Below, one piece after another: positions 23,326 through 33,486 of a DNA stretch of 51,801 nucleotides. The stretch is from Fragilaria crotonensis. Its lineage: Eukaryota > Bacillariophyta > Fragilariophyceae > Fragilariales > Fragilariaceae. Where the stretch lies: NCBI GenBank assembly GCA_022925895.1, contig JAKSYS010000448.1, positions 1 to 51,801 on the forward strand. The letters are read 5' to 3'. The position numbers were made by a program, and so were the translations under genes. The notes beneath the pieces are model-generated. The model was not told the origin of the DNA and did not search any database. It saw only the letters and a program-made list of their open reading frames with translations. Every line of letters begins with the position of its first letter. The first letter of the stretch is position 1.

Positions 23326-24534
23326 ATGATGTTCTCAACTTGCATTGTAACTGTGCTCGGCGCTGTCGCATGTTTCATGGCGATTCCAAACGTCCACGGC
23401 TTTTCGGTGCCGACGACCGCAATCTTCCAAAAGTCCATTGCACTGCAGGCCACTCCTCGTCGTCATGATGACAATGGCGACCAATCTCTTATCCGAGAGA
23501 TGACCATTAAAGATCGCCGTACCTTTTTGCTTCTGGGGAGTGCCTTTTTGACAACGACTGCGGGAATGACGGCCAACATTCAACCGGCCATGGCAGCCGA
23601 CGCTACAACCCCAGCTGCTGTCGATTACAAGGCCGTTGCTGCAGATATTGCTAAACTCATTACGGAAGACCCCGACAAGGGACCCACCTTGGTCCGACTC
23701 GCGTGGCACTCGTCGGGCACGTATGACAAAATGAGCAAAACGGGAGGTAGTGGAGGTGGAACCATCCGATTCAAGGAAGAACTGGACCATGGAGGCAACG
23801 CCGGATTGGCTGTTACTGCCGTCCAATGGATGGAACCCATTTACAAGGCACATCCAGGAATTTCATATGCTGATCTCTATACCCTAGGCGGAGGTAAGGA
23901 ACTGACTTTGTGTGCTGTTTGTTCTTTCATTCGTACATCATCTCACAAAAAGCATTTTCCCTGCAATACCATTTTCTCCCCCCCAATAGTCGCTGCCATC
24001 AAGACCCTGGGCGGTCCCACCATTCCCTGGTCAAGCGGCCGCGTCGATGAATTGGATCCCTCCGCGGTAACACCAGATGGTCGCCTCCCGAATGCCGACG
24101 TTGGTCCCAAGGGTGCTGACCCGTCAGATGCTCAACATTTGCGCGATATTTTTTATCGCATGGGCTTCAATGATGCCGAGATTGTCTGTCTCAGTGGTGC
24201 CCATGCCCTCGGTCGTTGTCATCCGACAGCGTCGGGATATGATGGACCGTGGACTCCAACTCCGACTGTCTTCAACAACGCGTACTATACCATCCTTCAA
24301 AACTTGAAATGGGTCGAGAAGGAATGGGATGGTCCGACACAGTACGTCAATTCTCCATCGGGGAGTCTCATGATGCTCCCTTCCGATTTGGTCTTGCTGC
24401 AAGACAAGAAGTTTGCAAAGTATGTCAGTGTCTACGCCAAGGATGGCGCCAAGTTCAACTCAGACTTTACCAAGGCTTTTCAAAAATTGGAAGAGCTGGG
24501 AACCAGCGGCCTTACTCCAACCGAGTGGGCTTAG
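23326..24534 (+). CDS. Ascorbate peroxidase, predicted thylakoid-lumen form; join(23326..23893,23990..24534)
   Basis: Class I haem peroxidase reducing hydrogen peroxide with ascorbate; precursor of 370 residues. Exons 23326-23893 and 23990-24534 are separated by a 96-bp intron (GTAAGG...CAATAG), which happens to stay in frame; removing it joins TLGG to VAAIKTLGGP, as in the family. Catalytic residues visible: distal Arg124, Trp127 and His128 (LVRLAWHSSGTYD), proximal His261 (LSGAHALGRCH), and the PWSSGRVD loop. The N-terminus has three parts: a signal peptide ending at VHG25|F26SVP (diatom plastid signature with Phe at +1), a transit-like region, and a second signal with twin arginines 64-65 (KDRRTFLLLG), a hydrophobic core and AMA90|A, the layout of a Tat signal to the thylakoid lumen. 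The ATG at 23326 is the first one giving a clean signal peptide. Final location is inference. Confidence 0.92.
   Translation: MMFSTCIVTVLGAVACFMAIPNVHGFSVPTTAIFQKSIALQATPRRHDDNGDQSLIREMTIKDRRTFLLLGSAFLTTTAGMTANIQPAMAADATTPAAVDYKAVAADIAKLITEDPDKGPTLVRLAWHSSGTYDKMSKTGGSGGGTIRFKEELDHGGNAGLAVTAVQWMEPIYKAHPGISYADLYTLGGGKELTLCAVCSFIRTSSHKKHFPCNTIFSPPIVAAIKTLGGPTIPWSSGRVDELDPSAVTPDGRLPNADVGPKGADPSDAQHLRDIFYRMGFNDAEIVCLSGAHALGRCHPTASGYDGPWTPTPTVFNNAYYTILQNLKWVEKEWDGPTQYVNSPSGSLMMLPSDLVLLQDKKFAKYVSVYAKDGAKFNSDFTKAFQKLEELGTSGLTPTEWA
23894..23989 (+). other. Intron of the ascorbate peroxidase gene
   Basis: 96 bp with GT-AG borders and a pyrimidine-rich 3' end (TTCTCCCCCCCAATAG). Its translation interrupts the conserved peroxidase alignment, which identifies it as an intron although it contains no stop. 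Confidence 0.85.
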
Positions 24535-24569
24535 TCGAGAAAATGAGAATCATTGTTTTCCTCTCCCCT

Positions 24570-25250
24570 GTGACAAACACCTGCACCTACTAGAACAGCC
24601 CTCACCACTCATTTCACACATCCATTATCATACACCTCCTACAACACACACAATCACTGTCGCACAAGTCATTCCAAGTGGGATTCGTGAACAAAGATAA
24701 AGCATTGCAGTCCAGTGACAAACACATGCAACGATCCGAACTCTCTACCTGAGCAGCCCTAGCCACTCAACTTCGCACATCCATCATCACACACCTACCA
24801 CAGCACACCACACACACACAACTCATCCCCGTTGACTTTGCCAAGAGGCAGAAGCCATCGATATCCACGCTGCCCTGCGACATTCACCTGCAACGATCCA
24901 AACACGCTACCAGAGCTGCCCTTGCCACTAACTTCGCATCACCTGCAACGATCCAAACACGCTACCAGAGCAGCCCTTGCCACTTACTTCGCACATCCGT
25001 CATCATACACCTTCCACTACACTCACTCTGTCACAATCACGCAAGTCATTCCAAGCGGGAAATGCAAGAAACAGAAGTCATTGCTGTCCTCCCTACTTCG
25101 TGACAAACACCTGCAACTGAGCAGCCCTCGCCCCTCATTTCGCACATCCATCACCATACGCCTACGACACATGCACTTCACCAAACACTCTCATCCCATG
25201 CCACCCACAACACATGCACACACAGCGCACATACTTGACCTCTATCTCGC
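24570..25250. repeat. Degenerate C-rich tandem repeat downstream of the ascorbate peroxidase gene
   Basis: About five imperfect copies of a unit containing GTGACAAACACCTGCAAC, GATCCAAACACGCTACCAGA, GCAGCCCT.GCCACT, TTCGCACATCCATCATCA and CACACC.AC.ACACACAC; units vary from about 60 to 170 bases. Two neighbouring copies near 24885-24985 are nearly identical over 50 bases. The plus strand is C/A-rich and almost G-free. An open frame at 24832-25266 is a by-product of this composition. Confidence 0.7.
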
Positions 25251-25264
25251 GATAACGTATCTCT

Positions 25265-25529
25265 AGCCATACTGTCAACAACTCACGCCTCCAATAATTG
25301 TCAAACCTGAACCAACGGCTCTTGTGCCATTGATGTTAGAATGGATCATTGCAGACATTGCTGCTTATTGCTTTCTGTACGTTTTCATGCTCAACATGAC
25401 TTATCTATATCGTGTGCAAACTAATTCAGTAGTTCGCCATATATTTCCACCAACCCTCTTCTTCCCCCTACTGCACATGCACAGGATTGAGTCCGCGTCG
25501 CGAGACATCACACTCTCAGGATGGCATCT
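25265..25529. other. Convergent spacer
   Basis: Lies between the C-rich repeat and the 3' end of the DUF6824 gene. Nothing recognised. Confidence 0.3.
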
Positions 25530-28500
25530 TTATACTGCCGGCGATGGGACATAGCCTGAATCCGAAGTACCAGTTGTGGTTGTCAATTGACATGCCGCGA
25601 CGACATCAACACTAGTTGTCGCGGTCGAGGACGACGCATTCGCGACTGACGCCCGGGAGCAAGCCCTTGTCGACCTTGTTTTTGGTGTTGTAGTAACCAT
25701 TTGACGCTGTCGCTTTGCACGGGGGAGGCTGACTGCCTCAACATCACCGCATTTCGAGCGCGGACAACCCTTGTTGTCTGGTATCCTCAATGGACTGACA
25801 CCTGTTAGATCGATTGTCACCGCCTTGCCGACTGGTGCTTTAAGGCGAACGAGGGGAGGAGATATACCCATGGGTGTCCCAACAATCTTGCCTGCCGGTG
25901 CTTTCAAGGTAACGAATCGTGGCTTTTTGATGATGGGCGGCCCCGGTGTCCCCATGCCTGGTATATGCTTGGCAACATCCTTGCCGGTCGAAGCTTTAAA
26001 GACAAAGAATGAAGGCGACTTGTTGATAGGGTTCGTCAACGTTGCGATGGCTGGTATTTTCTTTGCGACAGTCTTGTCGGCCGGGGCATTTGTGCCAATG
26101 AAACTAGGCGATTTGGTGTTTGGTTCGGCCTTGCTACCAATGTCTCCTTCATTATTTACAACTGGCTTGTCGGTGGACGCATTCACGCCACTGAATGAAG
26201 GCGATTTGTTTCTTGGTGCCGGCATAGTACCAATGCCTGCTATGTTATTGGCAACAGGCTTGCCGGCCGGTGCATATACGCCAACGAATTGAGGCGATTT
26301 GTTGTTTGGTGTCGGCGGAATACCGATGCCTGCTGCATTCGTTGCGACAGGCTTGTCAGTCGATGCATTCACGCCACCGGATGGTGGTGACGATTTGTTG
26401 TTTGGTGCCGCCGAACTGCCAATGCCTGCTGCATTCTTTGCAAATGGCTTGCCGGCCGATGCATCCACGCCACCGGATGGTGGTGACGATTTGGTATTGT
26501 TTGTCGGCGGAGTACCAATACCTGGCTTTTTGTTTGCAACAGCCTTTTTGGCCAATGCCTTCCCGCCACTGATCGGAGACGAGTTCGAGAGTAGTCGCTT
26601 TTTGAAGGGACCGTAACTAGTTCGAGGGAACCCGTGAGACTTCTTGCAGGGGCTACCGAATCGGACCGGTATTGTTTTTGATATGTAGGACGGTTTCGGG
26701 ACCGCCGCACTGCACGTTGACGTTTCATTGGGGACGGGGACAGGAGGCTCCAGAGGTGGTTTGCAAGCGATGGGTGCTTTCTGCGCAATCTGTTGCAACA
26801 GAATCTGGCCAACATCCTTCTTTCGATGAATCTTGCTATAGTAGTCGTGTCCGAGGACATCGTATATGCTTCGGCCAATATTTCCAACCGCATCTCGAAG
26901 GCCGTGGCCAACTTTTTCCTTGGCAATTTCATGGGGAGCGATTTCCCATATACCAGTTGTCCTGTTCCTGCGAATGAAATTTCCTCCAGCGCCATTGACA
27001 ATTTCCACAATGGAGGAGACAATCGCCGTCTTGTCAACCTTTCGAAATGTCGTTGCATATCGTGCAGCATGCAACTCCATGATGATTCGAAGTCGACGGT
27101 TCCCAATGGCCTTGAATGCCACTTTACTTCGACTGCACATGACATCGTACGGGTTCAATACCGGCAGAATAATGCCACTTGTAGTAGTCATTGTTGTAGT
27201 TTCGATACATACTCCTTCCTGTTGATGTTGATTTCTTGACGAACCTTTCGGTTGGCCTGGTGGTTTCTTCTCACAAGGCAGAGCACTTGTTCCTGAGAGT
27301 GTCTTCACGTCAGCCAAGGTTTGGACTCGTGGTCGCTTTTTGCTACTCTTGTCGACTGTTGGCGGTTCCACCTGCGAATCATCGTCACTTGCATCAGAAT
27401 AGGGATAACTGACTCCATCGTCATATTCAACATAGTCTTCATGACCAACGTCATTGTCATGCGCCTCACTATGCTCCACGCGATGACTCTGTTCATCATA
27501 GATTGTATTGCAAGAGTGTACCGGCGTCGGAAAAGCCGGTGGTGGCATAGGCGTTGTCTCCTCGCCCTGTGCTCTGTATTCACAGTCATTGTCGTTGCTG
27601 TCGTGGGTGTGGGCTTTTGGTCATCTTGGGACCGCTATTCCAAATATCAATTCCATGATGACTACTACTCGTGCACTGCTCATGCGGAACAAAGTTCGCC
27701 GGCATGCCGATTCTACCAGCGTGTACGCCATCATCATGCCAGGGTGGATGGGTCTCCTGTGGATCAATGGAATCTGTTTCTTCAGCGATTGGTGCAGCAG
27801 CAGATGCTTGTCGCAACCCCATCAAGGCTTCCGCCATTCCAATGTCTGTTAGTGTGGGGTTGGCAACCACAGCAGCAAGGCCTGTAGTGTTTGATGAGGG
27901 ATGAGATTCTGTCACGTCCCTCGATTTCGATGTTGGATGAGGAGTATCATTCAATGGTTTGCATGTCGCCATAATGTCAAGGACATGATACGACTGGCTA
28001 CTCGTTGTCGTTGTGTTGGAGTGCAATGATGATTCCGGTGGTCGTTGGATCGCATTAAGAAAATCGGCACGGTTGCAAATTGGTCGTGGTTGGTGTATCA
28101 CGTCTTCGTTGCTTTTGTTGTTGTTGTACTTGTTGTTTGGTTGATAGTAATAATCCGTCACTTCACCAATCTGTCGAGGTGTACAGGAAGCATGAAGTCG
28201 AAGTTCGTAACATATGCAGTGTTTGATTTGCTCCCATGACCATAATTTGGACACAACGTAGGAAAGGCAAGGCGTGTTCTCATCGATACGAAGAATCCAA
28301 TCCGTGGGATCGAGAAACGGATAGATTCGTAGATGGACTTCATGGTCCTCAGTGCTCCTATCCGATGGATCGTCATCTGTACGGTTGATTGGTTCAGAAG
28401 AAGAAGGACTGTGCGTATTCCTCGCTGATGAAAGGGTTACAGTAGTTGCAGTAGTTGTTGTTGAACCCTCGGTTGATTGTGACTCCGGTGGTGGGTCATC

Positions 28501-28554
28501 GTAGTGATCATTGGTGAGGAACAGATCGACAAGTTGTGCAACTTTCGATTGCAT
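25530..28554 (-). CDS. DUF6824-domain protein with 31-residue repeats
   Basis: The frame 27548-25530 encodes 672 residues without interruption. Residues 1-80 are acidic with a basic KKRPR nuclear-type signal. Residues 132-220 are a DUF6824 domain, known to me mainly from diatoms and of unknown, possibly DNA-binding, role: NPYDVMCSRSK, GNRRLRIIMELHAARYATTF, IVEIVNGAGGNFIRR, GIWEIAPHEIAKEKVGHGLR. From about residue 330 there are eight or so repeats of 31 residues (GVNASTDKPVATNAAGIGIP, then a PNNKSP-type end), followed by a Ser/Thr-rich tail. Just upstream, 28554-27586 is open in another frame (ATG at 28554) with a conserved-looking part (EVHLRIYPFLDPTDWILRID, LWSWEQIKHCICYELRL). The 672-residue frame is open upstream of its ATG (DSNDNDCEYRAQGEETTP), so one gene with a single shift near 27610 is more likely than two genes. 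Confidence 0.7.
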
Positions 28555-29840
28555 TACAATCTGGTAAGAGCTGTGCTGAGTGGCACTGGGACTTGAGGGT
28601 TGACTCCAACGACGGACAAGAGTGATACAGTCCACTGCCGGGTAATTTAAGTTGGACTTCGTAGTGGAAGAAACTGTGCACGCATCAGTCCATGCCGAAT
28701 ATCATTTTCGGCTGTGCAGCAATTGGTTTGGGGAATCGGTACTCCATCCCTGTTATTGGGTTTATTCTACGGCAGACTGCTTGTAGGCTATTACGGAGAA
28801 CACTCTAGTACTCGGGTATTCGTAATTCTTTTATTCGTATGAAGTATGAACTCGAGCATGAAGTACAAGCATGAAGACTTGTCCTCGACACGCCATGTAC
28901 AAACTGCAAACTACGAACAGCAAAACCAAGTATTCATATGTGCATACGAGGGACTTGTACCAGGTATGTAGTATGAAGTATGACGTATGACACATTACTC
29001 CGAGCGATGAAATGTGAAAAACCGGGAAAAATGAATTCGACAAATCTGCGTGTGGCGAATGGCGAGTGGCGAGCTGAATACGCGTCGTACTGTACTTGCA
29101 TCACGTGCTGCATACCTGGCTGTACTTTGTTGTGAGTCTGATACTATTCATACGTGCTCGTAATAAGTGCCAGTATTTCTTGATTTTGTCGTATTCACAT
29201 TAGAGTGACACACGAAAAAGGCTGACGAATGGGGAATGCGTAAGACATGCGTATCACGTACTCGAAGTATCACAGATTCGAATGACTTAAGTGGTTGTGT
29301 ACTAGTAGTACTGAGAATACCGGCTACAGTCTATAGTATGGCCGGATTATGTAGAGTTCAGAAACTGGATACTACGTAGTACGACGTAGTAAGACTATAC
29401 TGCATGCTGCCATGTGCGGAGCAGACGGCGTCAGCTTGGTGAAGGGCAGGACGACATGACGACACCCTCGAGCGCTCGCCCACATCCATTCCCCGTTGCT
29501 CGGAATGGAGTATGTCGTATGTCAGTATGTCGTACTCTAGTATGATATATATTCATGACATAAGACATTTATGTCATCAGAATAAAACTCACCCTGCAAT
29601 TGAAAAAATGCTGCATGCACTTTTCGTTTCTGAAGTAATCTATTCCTCCGAATCGCCCAGCTTTACGAAGTGTCCTGCCGTAGCTAGACCAAAAAGAAAT
29701 ACTACGAGAGTAACTAGGAAATATAATAACGCAGGATGTTACCGTAGGGTTCGGTACAGAATACACGCACGCGACAATCTACTGCAAGATATCTCAAGTC
29801 TCACGTATTGCAAGTGCCGAACACGACAGCTATCATTCCT
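28555..29840. other. Intergenic, GTAC/TATG-rich
   Basis: No gene seen. It should contain the promoter of the DUF6824 gene. From 28800 to 29550 it is dominated by short words such as AGTAC, GTATG and CGTA. A 9-base hairpin (ATGACATAA, five-base loop, TTATGTCAT) lies at 29555-29577. Confidence 0.4.
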
Positions 29841-29842
29841 TC

Positions 29843-30330
29843 ATCACATATTGGGCCACAACTCAATCAATTCTTGTCTGTTTCAACAAGTTTGAGTTGT
29901 TCCAAGGCCAGAATAATATGTTAAAACTTTCTGTCTACTCAGATTGTTCGAAAGTCGGCTGCTTCTAAATTCATATTCACATAGTAGCCTGATCAACTCG
30001 GCTTCCGGACTCCATTTCTTCGCCACATATCCGACCGAAGCTCAATCAATTCTCATCTGTTTGCCAAATTTTAAGTAGATCAGAGTTCAGAAAGACATAC
30101 CACAGCTTAATGTTGACTCAGATTGTTCAAAAGTCATTTGCTTCAAAATTCCATTTTCCAATACCACCATCAACTCGGCATCCGGACTCCATTCTTTGCT
30201 AGTACATAACGGACCGCAACTCCATCAATTCTCATCTGTTTTCCAAATTTCGAATAGATTCAAGGCCAGAAAACATGTCACAACTTTCTGTCGACTCATA
30301 TTGTTCAAAGTTGGATGCTTCATAATGTTC
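29843..30330. repeat. Tandem repeat, about 179 bp x 2.7
   Basis: Three head-to-tail copies start near 29845, 30024 and 30203. Shared blocks in order: ACTCAATCAATTCTCATCTG, CAAGGCCAGA, CTTTCTGTC.ACTCAGATTG, TTC.AAAGTC, and CAACTCGGC.TCCGGACTCC. The third copy is partial. No coding capacity. Confidence 0.75.
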
Positions 30331-31186
30331 CTTGGGACGAGTTCATTCGAAAGCTTTGGCACACATCGACTTCGTCTTCGTATGGTGCGTTGCCTGCCGA
30401 GGAAAACATGTTCAACAACCACGCACACTGCCAGCATCGATCCGCACTCCTGATTTGGCTTCCCTTGCCAAGAGACGACCACCTCCTTTGATGACGAACG
30501 CTTGAACTGAGGCATCAAGATCATAGCTCCTGGAGATGCTTGAGAGAGAACAAGTAGTTCAAAATGACGGCTTAAGTCGCGCCAATGCCACCTTCACGTT
30601 TCCGGTGATCACGGTGCGATGGTGCAAGAGAACATTGGTGCACTTTCACCAGGTATCATGGAAACACAATGCCGCCGAAAGACTCTAGGTATCAGCATCG
30701 TCGTCGAATGGTGTTGTTGTTGTTCGTATCGTTGTAAATATGTCACGTTCGTGGCAGTCATAGTGCAGTACTCGTACTCTGAGTACTACTCCGACTCTTC
30801 ACCCGGAGAAGGTCAAAGTACAAGCATAAACTAGATAGGGAGACGGTTTGTTGTCAGGCAGTAGTGAGACACTTTCTTTACACGTCTCAAACACCGTATT
30901 GACGCACTTTGACTTCGATTTTCGTGCGTTTAAAAGTTGTTCTTAACGTTATTTGGTGGTTAGTTGCTGTAGCTACTTTTGGCGTAGTCACCTTGGTTCA
31001 GGAGTTATCTTCGACCGAAGTTCGCGGTAATTTTTTTCGCGACACATAAAATTTCCTGACATCAATTGCTCTTTCATACTCACATGTCAATGCAAAGGAA
31101 GCAATGCTTGCAACCAATTTGCAATGCATCACTGAAAAACATGAAGGGCTTCAAAGAGGTGCATCAATAAAGATGCAGTGATAATG
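30331..31186. other. Intergenic before the large TIR element
   Basis: No gene recognised. The last part (31118-31132, TTTGCAATGCATCAC) is a weak inverted match (13/15) to 39181-39195, outside the core inverted repeats of the neighbouring element, so the element may extend slightly beyond them. Confidence 0.4.
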
Positions 31187-31210
31187 CATCTAAGGGTGCC
31201 AAAACCAAGT
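31187..31210 (+). repeat. Left terminal inverted repeat of the 8-kb element
   Basis: Core TAAGGGTGCCAAAACCAAGT; inverted partner at 39151-39174 with a single mismatch (C/T at position 20). Confidence 0.7.
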
Positions 31211-31334
31211 CGGCTCTTGGATATGAAAAACCAATTATCTTTGATATGAGAATTTTTTGTTCATAATTTTTACCTAAAATATAGGTAAAAACTTAGGACT
31301 AAAGAGCTTGTACATCATGTGTATGAAGCGGGTT

Positions 31335-31560
31335 TCCTCGTATTCCTGAACTCTGAAATTTATGTTTCCTGAACTTTTTCATCTCTTGCATAGGAGCTCA
31401 TACTTTGCATTCCTGAGCTCCAAAATTTCAATTCCTGAATTTCACTGACTCATTTTTACTAACACTCGGGTGGGATTCCTGAACTCTTGGACTCTAAATA
31501 TATGAACTATACCACTTCTTCATTTGTGATCATGAATTTCAATTCCTGAATTAGATATTC
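31335..31560 (+). repeat. Left subterminal repeat cluster
   Basis: Six copies of a motif near TTCCTGAACT or TTCCTGAATT at about 31342, 31371, 31411, 31431, 31474 and 31541, spaced 20-65 bases apart in AT-rich sequence. The same motif recurs inside the right end, which suggests sites bound by the transposase. Confidence 0.65.
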
Positions 31561-31747
31561 GAAAAGAAGAAGTTTGCTGTGTAGTGTGTATGAAGTAATC
31601 ACCTCAGTAGTTCTGAGCTGACATTGTTCATATAATAGATGTTATTGTCGCTCATTTTAACTTTTGTTGGAGATTAGTTTTAATTGTGCCTATTCGTGTG
31701 GCTTTGATGAACCATTCTACTATTCATTACTAAGTGTCTGATCTATT

Positions 31748-33361
31748 CTAAACTGCCTCCACTTTCAATTCACTGTAGACAAGTTCAGGAGCAAGATGAC
31801 TGGAGTAGTTATCATCCTCCTCATCAGAGTCCTCGTCAAATACATCAATGCACTTGTGTGGGCGTTTCTTACCCTTGTCATCAAATTGTTTCCTGACCCC
31901 CCCCGGCCAGACTCCTTTTTCCTTCTGGACAGAAACATTTTAAGTAGTTCCTGGTTGAATGTTGGGGTGGTTGATTTCTTTCTATCATTCTTGATGGCCA
32001 TGTATAATTCATCGTATTTCCTCATTCCCACCTGTGACCAACCACAGCCTCCCCCCATTATCATGAGCACCCTTGTTCCTGGAGAATGTGTAAAGTGGTG
32101 GCTGCCGAACATGGTATTGCAAAGATTGGTCAGAAGTTAGGATGTGGTTTTTTCATTTCATTTAGTATCATAGTGTAACTTACGGGTAGGTTGTTGTTGT
32201 CCTCATCAGTCCATGTACCAATTCGCTGTTTCCAACAAGTGATAACAAAACAAGTCAGTTTCTTGTTGTTTGTTCTGTGACAAACCATTCGGATAAACTT
32301 ACCATTTTCTCTGTCTTAACTAATTCCGCGAACCACCTCTTCCCATAGTTGATCAGGCACAGCAAAATGAATGCTTCATCACTTATGGACAGGATTTTCT
32401 TGCTCCATACTTTTCTGTCAGTTGTTGCACAGTGGTTCTCCATGTTGATAGTGTTATTCCACTTGCTGCTGCCGACAATGCATGGGGCATAGGTGTCTAT
32501 GATTTGGGCATAGTAGCAGATATTATCCCTCATCTTGAGGAGGTAACTGGTTTCTTCCTCGCTTCCACTGTATAGGCTGTGTTCATACGTTCCTAAATTG
32601 GAAGTGAATCCTCTGGATGCAAGGTGTTTGATGTTGAATGCAAGTGAGTGTGAGTATGCTCGGCTTTGGCAAAGTACACTCACTTCAATTCCTCACCTTT
32701 GAATTTCGTTTGCATGTTTTTATTGCATTGTTCGAAGATCAGTGTGTGTTTTACAACTATTCTCCGCATCCCAAGCCACCAGTTTTCGGTTCCTCGAATG
32801 TTTGTGTGCTTCATGATAAAGCCACAAAGTGTTTTCTCATCTTCACTGAAATGAGAATGATAGTCTTTTGATAGAACTTCCAAATAGAGAACACGTGTTT
32901 TTGATGCAAGTCTTGATCACACTGATTTGATTCTCTTCTGTATTTTCCGTCATGCTCATGTCCACTATGCTGCTTAGCCCTGGAACCGATGATGTTAGTT
33001 GGCTGTCACTTGATTTCCCGACTTTAATAGTTGAAGGTAGGGATGGTGGATTTCCGTATGCATGCTTCTGTCCTAGTTTTGCATCCATTTTCCGTGGCAC
33101 TTCTTCCTCCTCCTCCTCCTCGTTGTCACTTTGAATCAGATCATTGGGATCTGTGGTCACTCGTTTCACGCCTCTTATGAAGTCTCTCCTTTGTTTCCTA
33201 GAGCTGGGCTTTAAGGCAGTCATGCCTGCTGCTGTTTGGTGTGCCATTGATGCCATGGTTGTATTTGTGGTGCTTCCTTGTTGTGTGAAAAACTTTCCGA
33301 TTGTGCGCCAAATTTTGAACACTGAAAATCCTGTTTGTGGGATAGTCTTTTTTGCCACCAT
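31748..33361 (-). CDS. Acidic protein of the 8-kb element, intron-containing
   Basis: Start at the ATG at 33361 (MVAKKTIPQTGFSVFKIW); the start is divergent from the transposase, 126 bases away from its ATG at 33487. Three short introns fit: 32696-32613 (84 bp, GTGAGG...CAG), 32302-32226 (77 bp, GTAAGT...CAG) and 32183-32102 (82 bp, GTAAGT...CAG). The exons give an N-terminal basic region, an acidic run of seven glutamates (GAG repeat), then conserved-looking parts (KTLCGFIMKHTNIRGTENWW; ILSISDEAFILLCLINYGKR W; RIGTWTDEDNNNLP; KYDELYMAIKNDRKK) and an acidic C-terminus (DVFDEDSDEEDDNYSS). Frame breaks near 32890 and 32028 and at the C8 run 31897-31904 must be bridged. Stop at 31748-31750. Similar proteins seem familiar from diatom genomes but have no known function; an accessory DNA-binding role is a guess. 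Confidence 0.55.
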
Positions 33362-33486
33362 TTGAATTTCATACCAAGTACCGAGTTGGTATGTAGGTTC
33401 TACACATTCATGCAGGGTTTTCAAATTTTGAATTCATACCACACCCCCCTTCATTCTTTACATACACCAAAAATGTACGAAAGTAA

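Noticed and set aside
23894-23989. Treating the ascorbate peroxidase gene as an intronless 402-residue protein
   Set aside because: The extra 32 residues interrupt a conserved region and are bordered by GTAAGG and CAATAG; splicing restores the family alignment.
24832-25266. Open frame of 144 residues in the C-rich repeat
   Set aside because: Composition follows the repeat (His/Thr/Ser/Pro-rich), without an initiation context or conserved motif; the repeat itself is non-coding in character.
26299-26616. Plus-strand frames with regular repeats across 25.8-26.6 kb
   Set aside because: Antisense shadow of the 31-residue repeats of the DUF6824 gene.
29841-30330. Spaced direct repeats considered as a CRISPR array
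   Set aside because: The 179-bp units are joined head to tail with no short repeat/spacer alternation, and the surroundings are a eukaryotic genome.
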